From positions 74,778,700 to 74,842,699 of the forward strand of contig OX457027.1 of the NCBI GenBank assembly GCA_949752745.1: DNA of 64,000 nucleotides. Direction: 5' to 3'. The stretch is from Protula sp. h YS-2021. Taxonomy: Eukaryota > Annelida > Polychaeta > Sabellida > Serpulidae. A program made the translations under genes and the position numbers. Shown in pieces: positions 56,540 to 64,000 of the stretch (position 1 is the first letter of the stretch; the number at the start of each line of letters is the position of its first letter). A model generated the notes under the pieces. The model was not told the DNA's origin. It worked only from the letters and a program-made list of their open reading frames with translations, and searched no databases.

Positions 56540-59200
56540 CCTAAAAAGCCGATCAGTCTGCTCAGTTTAGTTCAATTTTTTGTTGAACAACACGCGATAT
56601 TTTCAATTTTATGTTACAATATCATGCAATACACTTTGCCAAGCATACAGTGCAGATCATATTCAATAGTAAAATGGGTAAGTTATGTTTTGGCATGTCT
56701 ACATGAAATTTCTCATTCATGTATCAGTCCTAATCTAACAGTTGTTGCTGAAACTGCTGAGGGGCTGTTTCAATGCTTGACCATGAGCTGGGCGATAATG
56801 TAAGGTTTTATTTTCACCTGACTTCATTGTCGTGTTTTATGCATTATTTTATTTAAAAATGACGTTACAATTGTTACCTTCTTTTACTGGCAGTATGTTT
56901 CCACCATTCTTCGTTTAAAATAACACATGAGGGTAACAGCTCTTTTAGAAGGAAAGGGTGTGACTATATACCAAAAAGGAAATTTGAAAGCAATCCCGTT
57001 ATACGTTAGCAGTAGCATTTTATTGATACATGCCATTACCCTCATATCAACACCACTACCGCGTAGAATAGCAGGAAGTCTAGAGTTTAAAACACTGAGT
57101 CACTGAGATCAACATTATTTGGTCAGAAACTGAAACTGATTTACATGCAATACTGTGTGGAGTCTGATCATGAACATAGTGCATAAAGAATACTGATTCG
57201 GTTTTCCAACTTTCCGAAAGAGTCCGAGTGGGGAAAGCTTTTAGCGCTGTAAACCAAAACATACAATACAGCTACTACGATACATACTAGTTGATAAGGC
57301 CCTGTACGGTTTATTAAGAGTAATAAAAACCAGACTGTCTCTTCGAGGCAGAAAATTGTCAGTCTGCTGAAAATACAAGACAGCATACATGATCAAATAA
57401 CTTATTAGCACTTGTGGGAATCGCAATGTCAAAACCGTCTCTTTTATTCTTAATTCGCCTGAAAATTCATATCGAGGAGACAGAACTGCATCAGTTGCAT
57501 TTGACGCTTGGAGATTTGCTCCTTGTTTACAAATGGCCTATTGAAAGGTTCCGCATATAAAACGTGTAACTTTTGTATAGAATCTCTTCTACCCGATTTA
57601 ACTTGAGAGGAAATAATACACAAAATCTTATCGTCACAAAGAGTTGGTTTCCGGTATAGAGTATTCATAGCTGCTTGGGCAATCTACAGTATTGACCCCA
57701 GATCTGTCTAATTTATCAATGAGTACTCATAAAAATCCGCGATAACACTAGTGTTACGGATGGCGGAGGAGGGGTAGATGTCCGACTTTCACAGACATTT
57801 TTAAATTTTACCAAACATAATTATATCAGTTTAATGAAGGCGAAGCAAGGTTGAATCTTACTGAAATGTCACACACTCATTCCAACGCAAATTTAGCAAA
57901 GTGTGTTCTCACACACTCTCCAACTGGGAGTCCAAAATTTCTGTTTTTAACAGTTCCCGATTTCAGCCTAGGAATTAGACTTTTGGAATTAGAGCAAAAG
58001 CTGGATTGACGAAATTGTTGAGTACGCTCCATTTCAGATGGGTTGGAGCACCGATAATGCTCCTGTGTGAATAGTAAAATAGGCTGTGATGTACTGGAAA
58101 GTGATGATTTAGGGGTTTGCAGTGTGTGGACCCCATGTGTGACTTATGTGTTGGAACAGAGTGAGGTAATTTGACCATCTTCAAGTGCTACTGGTGTTTC
58201 AGCTTAAACGTTCGCTCTTTTTGTGTTAGAAATCCATTAAAATAATGTCATCAACAAATTTTCTAACATTCCAATCAAGTTTTTTTTCTCCTTTCCCAAA
58301 AACATTCCAATAAAGTTAGACACCTGATACAAAATAAACTTTTAGCGTATTTTCTTATTTGTTTCTTTATGTTTTCCCTATTAGAATCCTACAAGTTTCC
58401 TCTACTGAGCAAGCGCACACGAAACCATGAATTAACTTACTATTCGTTTTGATTTATGTCGGTAAAAGTCTTTGATTTTGTCCACAAACCATGGGATTTA
58501 TACCGACAGCAAACAGCAAACCCAAGCAACATCCCATGTATCCCTAAAAATTGATTCCCGATCATGCGTTTTTCAGGCTATCCACCGTTCCAAATATACA
58601 GAATGAAACCACTACAGCAACTGTCTTTTCGTACAATCATTGATATTTATGCATTAACCCAGTTTAAACGTTTTGATAGCACCACGCATAAATTTCATAA
58701 AGATAATTCAGCCAGAGGTATGGCTTCTGCTAAAGAGATGCAAAGTCCCTGATTCTGACTAGGAATCTTACTTTTATGACCTCAATAGAAAGAGCCCATG
58801 TTATTTCGTTTTTTCAACTTATGTATACGGCTAGACGGAATTGAAATCCAAGGCAGACCGTCATCGTGAGTTGAGGAAAAACCATGCCTGGTGAAATGTA
58901 TGGAAGTTGACGGTTCCAGATGCAAAATTTCAAAGTTTCTTACCAAACCGAGATCCTGACATATCCTCAAAAGGGACTATTCTTTGACCTGCATTTCTTT
59001 GGGCTGCCACCAGCAAACCATCGTCCGTACAGTCTTCTTGGAAAATCAAACACTGACACTAAGTCAAAAAGATAGTATGTTCCAAACATTGCAAACATGT
59101 CTCCCCTGGAATCTTAAAATGTTCAACAGCAAGAAAATAAATTAGTCATTAGACTCTAAATATCACTAGCAGTATCGATACTTTCATTTTTGAAATAAGT
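56540..59200. other. Gene-free stretch
   Basis: AT-rich sequence. Decayed minus-strand protein-like fragments downstream of the RT fragment (58780-59100) may belong to the same dead retroelement. Nothing else is supported. Confidence 0.35.
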
Positions 59201-59404
59201 TCATTTAGTGTTTGAGTTTAACTGGTGAAGATTTATAATAAGTTTTAGTTTGTTGCCGTTTTCAGGAACAGAGCCAATAGCACTGATATAGTGAGGAACG
59301 TAGTTTATCTGTGATATTGCATCTCTACCTAAAAGTTGTTGGATCTCGGAATCCACGAATTCTTCTTTTGACTTGAAAAATGATTTTGATGAAAAAAAAA
59401 CCAC
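59201..59404 (-). pseudogene. Reverse-transcriptase fragment
   Basis: The minus strand encodes FVDSEIQQLLGRDAISQINY then PHYISAIGSVPENGNKLKLI and INLHQLN, the fingers region of a gypsy/DIRS-type RT (consensus L-ELL..G.I......PH....P......K.RLI.DLR.LN). Stops follow at once; no palm motifs seen. Confidence 0.5.
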
Positions 59405-59719
59405 TTTTCATTTTTAAACACAAATTAAAGCCCTGTTTTTATCTACTCAAGAACTTTCGGCGGCGCATTAATTTTAATCCAGGCCTCAGTGTTGTTTTTC
59501 AAACTTCTCACATGCATCACTCTGTGTCATTACGGTCATTTTGATTTGGAAGTGATAATAAAACAACTGTTGGCAGACATCAAAGTCCCAGCCTTGGTAA
59601 TAACCAGGAGAGTTAGACCTCAAATTACGTTGATAACGAAAAGATCATCCACCTCCTTGCAAAGGCGTGTCTGCCGAATAGCAACTATAGCAGAACTGCT
59701 TTTAACTGGTTAAATAATT

Positions 59720-60080
59720 AGCAGTTCTGAGACTGAAGCTACTGCAAAATAAAAGGTTTGAATACTCGTCCCTTAAATATTGCTGTTGTGCTAATGCACA
59801 TATAATCACCTAGTTTTTAGGATAGTTCGTGGTCATTGGTTGCTGAATATTTTGTCAAATACTCTCGGACCACTTAGCATAGCTTACAAGAATTGTACTT
59901 CGGCTGTCCTTTGCGTTTTATGCCACATCATGCGACGTTTAACTGAATATCCAGCAAAAGAAAGAGTTTTACATGAGCTTTTATTTTTCTTAACTGCTCA
60001 AGAATGTCCTTAACAGAGAGGTGAACAGCAACTTCTGAGTTGGTGGAGGGGGTTTCTCGCTCAATTGGGTTACATAACCT

Positions 60081-60082
<2 letters not shown>
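59720..60082. other. No feature seen
   Basis: AT-rich, no coding exon or repeat recognised. Confidence 0.35.

Positions 60083-60153
<71 letters not shown>
60083..60153. repeat. (AT)n microsatellite
   Basis: About 35 AT dinucleotides. Confidence 0.97.
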
Positions 60154-60155
<2 letters not shown>

Positions 60156-62435
60156 GTATATATGTCATGCTTTTTAGGACTTTATCCATTTGAAAATCCT
60201 GATTTCTCATGTAACTTAAATCTTTCTTCTAAAGTATTCATTTTGTCGAAAATATTTTCCACTTTACCATGCAAACTTTCTGACTTTTCAAGAATATCAT
60301 CCATAACAGAAATGGAGTGATTCGATTTATTGTGAAATAAATCGATATACACAAAAGGCTACTACTACTTGTAGCAATGTTTGTATCTGTTGCACTTGGT
60401 GTTTGAGACAATCAAACATTATTATTGACACATGGAATTGTAGAGGTGTTAACTGAATATTAGAAGCGGTGTGAAAAATGTGTTTGTTAAGCAACGACAA
60501 AAGACATGTTACGACAAGCTACTTATCTATGAGAAAATATTAAACGTTACGCCGGTATGCGTCATTGGAGATCTAAATCTGCTCAGTTTGTAGCCACATT
60601 GAGTTTAAATGTTCCCAATGGAAGTTTGGACCCAGTTTGAAGTTTTAATATTGCTAAGGCTGTTAAGACTGTGTTATGTAAAGCCGATTTTAGGGACTGG
60701 TTTTATGTGTCGACGCCATCCGTTAGATCTGCTTTGAATACTTGGATAAGTCTTTTATAATAAATTTATCTAAAATGCAGAAAAAGTTAAAATTTGCATT
60801 GCATAATTGATTGAAGAGAGATTTTATATTGGACAGTCACGGGCGGTGTTAATAAAAGCGCAAACATGGTTATAATTATGGTTATAAACGGTATTATGGT
60901 TATAATTATAAACACCATAATACTGTTTTAGGTGGGTTTAGGTGGGTCATTCCTAGAGCCAAAATATTTTTTGTTTGAAAAACCTGAGGTAGGACAACTT
61001 CTGATGTAGCCAGTGTGAATAAGTGTGATTCCTAAATACAATAAAATAAAAATAAAACCTACAATATGAAATTTTAGCATATAAGGGCTCTATCATTGCT
61101 TTGAGAATAATTATTTTTATCAGAGGTTGAGCATACCAAAAATAACAAGAATCCCAAGAATAGATGCAGAAAGGGCGATCGGTCGTGGGAAAGAGTTCTT
61201 GCTTATAAATGGCGTATACCCCACTGAAAATTTACCAGTTATTACTAACGTAATAAGCAACTTGTGTAGCTTTATATACTTTAGTTCCCGATGCCTACCT
61301 TTATGACAAGATACAAAGTCGATTGCTTAATAACAAGCTGCAACGCTACCCATTTTATATGTAGAATATGTGGATATTTTCACATAATTTCAGTAATACG
61401 CTGTCTCTTTTTTAATTATAAGAACAAACAAAAAACAAAAAAAAAAAACGAAGTGTTCGTTTGTTCATTTGAGACGAGAGTGAACGTATGTGTGACTGCA
61501 AATTCTTTCTTCCTTCCAGAAGTTTTCAGTTCTTTGCCAGATAAAAACTCTTCAGAGAAAACTCTTCAGAAAAACACTTCAAATGTGTCTTACGCCATAT
61601 TTGCAATGTTGTTGCGGGGCATACTTTACACTAGGGAAACGCACAATTATATTTTCTATGTTTCGTTCTCAAAAAATCAAAAGACTTCATGAATATAAAA
61701 ATTACTATTATAGAATCTCTTGCTTTTCATATGCCGATGCTTTACAGAAATTAAAAAAGTTCTTGTTAGAAATTATTTAACTGTACTGTACTGAAGTTTT
61801 ATTTTACTAGTAAAGACGCAATTCGCGTTCTTCACTTTTATACGAGCTTCTCGTGAAATTCGAGGAATCACAGAATCCCTGGAACGAAACCTCATTTGAG
61901 TTTCATTTCAAAGTTGTTTGAAATATGAGCCAATGCCTAATCAAACACTAAAAATCGGATCACAGGCAACAGCGGAGCACAGGTAGGAAGTGACAGATTT
62001 GTTATGACGCCAAAAAAGATAACAACAAATATAGGTCTTCATCTTAAAAACAATAAATGTGCTCATTATCATATTTAATAAAACAGTAACATCGAGTGTT
62101 AAATAAAACTATTCAATCTAAATGTAATCCTGGAGAGGGGAACAATCACGTATCAACTGATTACCATGCGTGTCCATGACCTTTTTAAACGACATCATAG
62201 CGCGGAATGCTGAGTTTGATGAAAAAATATCTCCTTTTAAACCAAAAGCGGAGTGCAGTTAACCAAAAAAAGCCTCTGAAACCAGTTCTGAATAAAACTT
62301 AAGCTCCATCTCCTTTTTTTATGGCACTCGACGCGCACAGCGTCTGGCCTCAAAATTTCCCTTCCATTTTAGGACACACATATGATTCCAAGTGCTCCCA
62401 CCATCCCGAGATTTGGAACAACTTAGTTATTCATA
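60154..62435. other. Gene-free AT-rich stretch
   Basis: Only short-range features: a GGTTATAATTATGGTTATAA duplication near 60868-60925 and a MITE-like AGACGCAATTCGCGTTCTTC near 61812. Confidence 0.4.
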
Positions 62436-63085
62436 CTTGACAAGCTGTTAGCTTCCAAGGGTTATATTAATTTGTGAAGCCGTTCGTCCTTTTTTTTCTT
62501 CTTGAGAGTTTTCCGATTTTTTGTGTCTTCTTCTTTGACACTATGGGCCCTAGGGCCATGAGACTTGGGACTTGATCTGAACGTGTGCATGTCACTTTTT
62601 ATTTTCGCCTTCGATTTCGTTTTCTTTGCTAAAAGGCCATGTGATAAAAGTGTATTTTTTGCAAGTAAATGCGGAGCATTTATCGTACAGCACAGAACAC
62701 CACACAGTTGCCCAGCTTTGTGCGAGCTCTCACTGCGGAAACATGCAACACAGCGTATGCCTGATCAGTCAATCAAACCTCAAGTCAACAAAAACCAAAC
62801 ACTACTCGGCTTATAAGACGTATTCTAGCTGTGATGTTTGCTTTATATTTAGCTGGTATTAAGTTATCAACCCATGGAGTTTCTTCTTGACAGTGGTCCG
62901 ATTTTTTTAGAATTTTATAAGCCGCATACATGCTGTGCCATAAGTTCTGTACATAGTTGTATAACACAATGTATGCATGTTGTAAAATACTTTATATTAT
63001 TCAAGAAATAACCCTTTGAAGGGAGTATTTTTGCGTTTTAATTTTTATCAAGCGTTTAACATTTTGCTAGCAAAATGCGGTTTTA
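62436..63085 (+). mobile_element. R1 non-autonomous repeat, copy 3
   Basis: Starts ATACTTGACAAGCTGTTAGC, ends with ATCAAGCGTTTAACA and hairpin ATTTTGCTAGCAAAAT. Longer than the others through a ~130-bp internal stretch (62855-62985). Confidence 0.65.
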
Positions 63086-63908
63086 GTTTAAATATATAAC
63101 AGCATACCGCTTGTCTTCTACAGGGTTAAAAAAATGTAAATAAGAAATTTACGAAATTATCATTTAACCCCATATGTTATAAAATTATTAAACCAATTAA
63201 ATGCATAAGGATAAAGTTAGAGCTGATACAATGCATTGTAATATAACTTTTGCGGATAAACTATAGCATGAATACATTGCTTTTGTAATTACCACTTTAT
63301 ATGTTAATTTAAAAAGTCAGGCAAATCCTACCGCTCTTCTTAGGAATGAACAATTATAGGCATCCACAGAAGTGATAACAAAATAAAAAAAGGAAGTCAT
63401 CACTAGGCAAAACCAGTGAGAAGTATTGCAGGATCACGTTCAATCAAAGTGAGTGTCCTGCTATTTATATTTTGAGATATCTTAACAGTTTTTAAATATA
63501 TTGTGTTATCATATTTAATCATTTTTGATGTTGCAATATCTTTCATGTTATCATCGCCGTATGAATTCAGTATTTTGTATTTCTAATACCAGTCCAAAAG
63601 ACAAATTTTGAACTAACTGCTAGCGATTAGCGTAATTTGTCTACTTATACACGGTAACCAATCCAAGTCCAATGAATGCATCATGTGCTGCCTTCCCTCC
63701 AAGCTAAATTCAGCTTGTGCTGAATTTCAGGGAACTGGGTACTGATTCATTGACAGAATAAATGGTGAAGTTTGATGTTACATTGATAATTCCCATTTTA
63801 TACCAGGACTTTTTTCCGGAATTGTTACGAACACCCTAAGACAACTATTTAAATGCTGAAACAATACTTAAACGGAAGGCGAATGATGGAGTCTCCAATT
63901 TGATTTTT
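63086..63908. other. Gene-free stretch between two R1 copies
   Basis: AT-rich; a GCTAAATTCAGCTTGTGCTG hairpin-like motif at ~63703. No gene seen. Confidence 0.35.
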
Positions 63909-64000
63909 AACACTTGACAAGCCTTTGGCTTGCAAGGGTTATATGAATTTGTGCGAGCAAAATTCCTTTTTTTCTTCTTGACACTTTTTCCGATTTTTTG
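63909..64000 (+). mobile_element. R1 non-autonomous repeat, copy 4 (cut by window end)
   Basis: Begins TTAACACTTGACAAGCCTTT and follows copy 2 closely to the window edge. Confidence 0.7.

Overview
The window is a piece of a eukaryotic nuclear genome. Two multi-exon genes with consistent GT/GC-AG splice phases, a U2 snRNA gene, a tRNA-Pro gene, simple-sequence repeats and several classes of retro- and DNA transposon place it in an animal. The dispersed families (GACGGACG-rich repeats, TGACCTTGACC-rich repeats, a DIRS-like element, a CR1/L2-like LINE) suggest a marine invertebrate, perhaps a lophotrochozoan such as a mollusc. That taxon guess is weak. A 200-N run at 30534-30733 shows it is a scaffold.

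Layout. (1) 31-11551, + strand: the 3' nine exons of a STAND/TPR protein resembling TTC41 and nephrocystin-3. Its fifth intron holds a decayed DIRS-like element with 58-bp inverted terminal repeats (3852-8167). (2) 11552-31301, between genes: U2 snRNA (15241-15052, -), tRNA-Pro(AGG) (18322-18251, -), ACGTCGG-rich and GACGGAC-rich repeats, a recurring ~0.5-kb non-autonomous element, and a 6.8-kb near-perfect palindrome at 21579-28407. (3) 31302-50699, - strand: a complete 17-exon NOL8 gene (predicted 1130 aa, intact RRM), reconstructed exon by exon with every phase matching. Its introns hold a 36-bp minisatellite of ~49 units, a 4-kb composite element with inverted GGGCCGAAGTG clusters, and a frameshifted CR1/L2-like LINE. 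(4) 50700-64000: no convincing gene; repeats, microsatellites and an RT fragment.

The most unusual object is the palindrome. Two arms of about 3.3 kb surround a 149-bp spacer that contains its own 22-bp inverted repeat. The ends read AGTAGTAGG...CCTACTACT, flanked by a 6-bp direct repeat TATATT, so it looks like an inserted element made almost wholly of terminal inverted repeats. Each arm carries an identical 237-aa intronless C2H2 zinc-finger gene with a TATA box and polyA signals, the two transcribed divergently from the centre. The arms also hold arrays matching ETS, CRE, forkhead and p53-family binding motifs. The six-base duplication and AG/CT ends recall Polintons/Mavericks, but no polymerase B or integrase is present.

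TTC41-like and NOL8 are arranged tail to tail. NOL8 is a nucleolar RNA-binding protein; the TTC41-like protein is probably a scaffold. Nothing in the window shows that the two work together.
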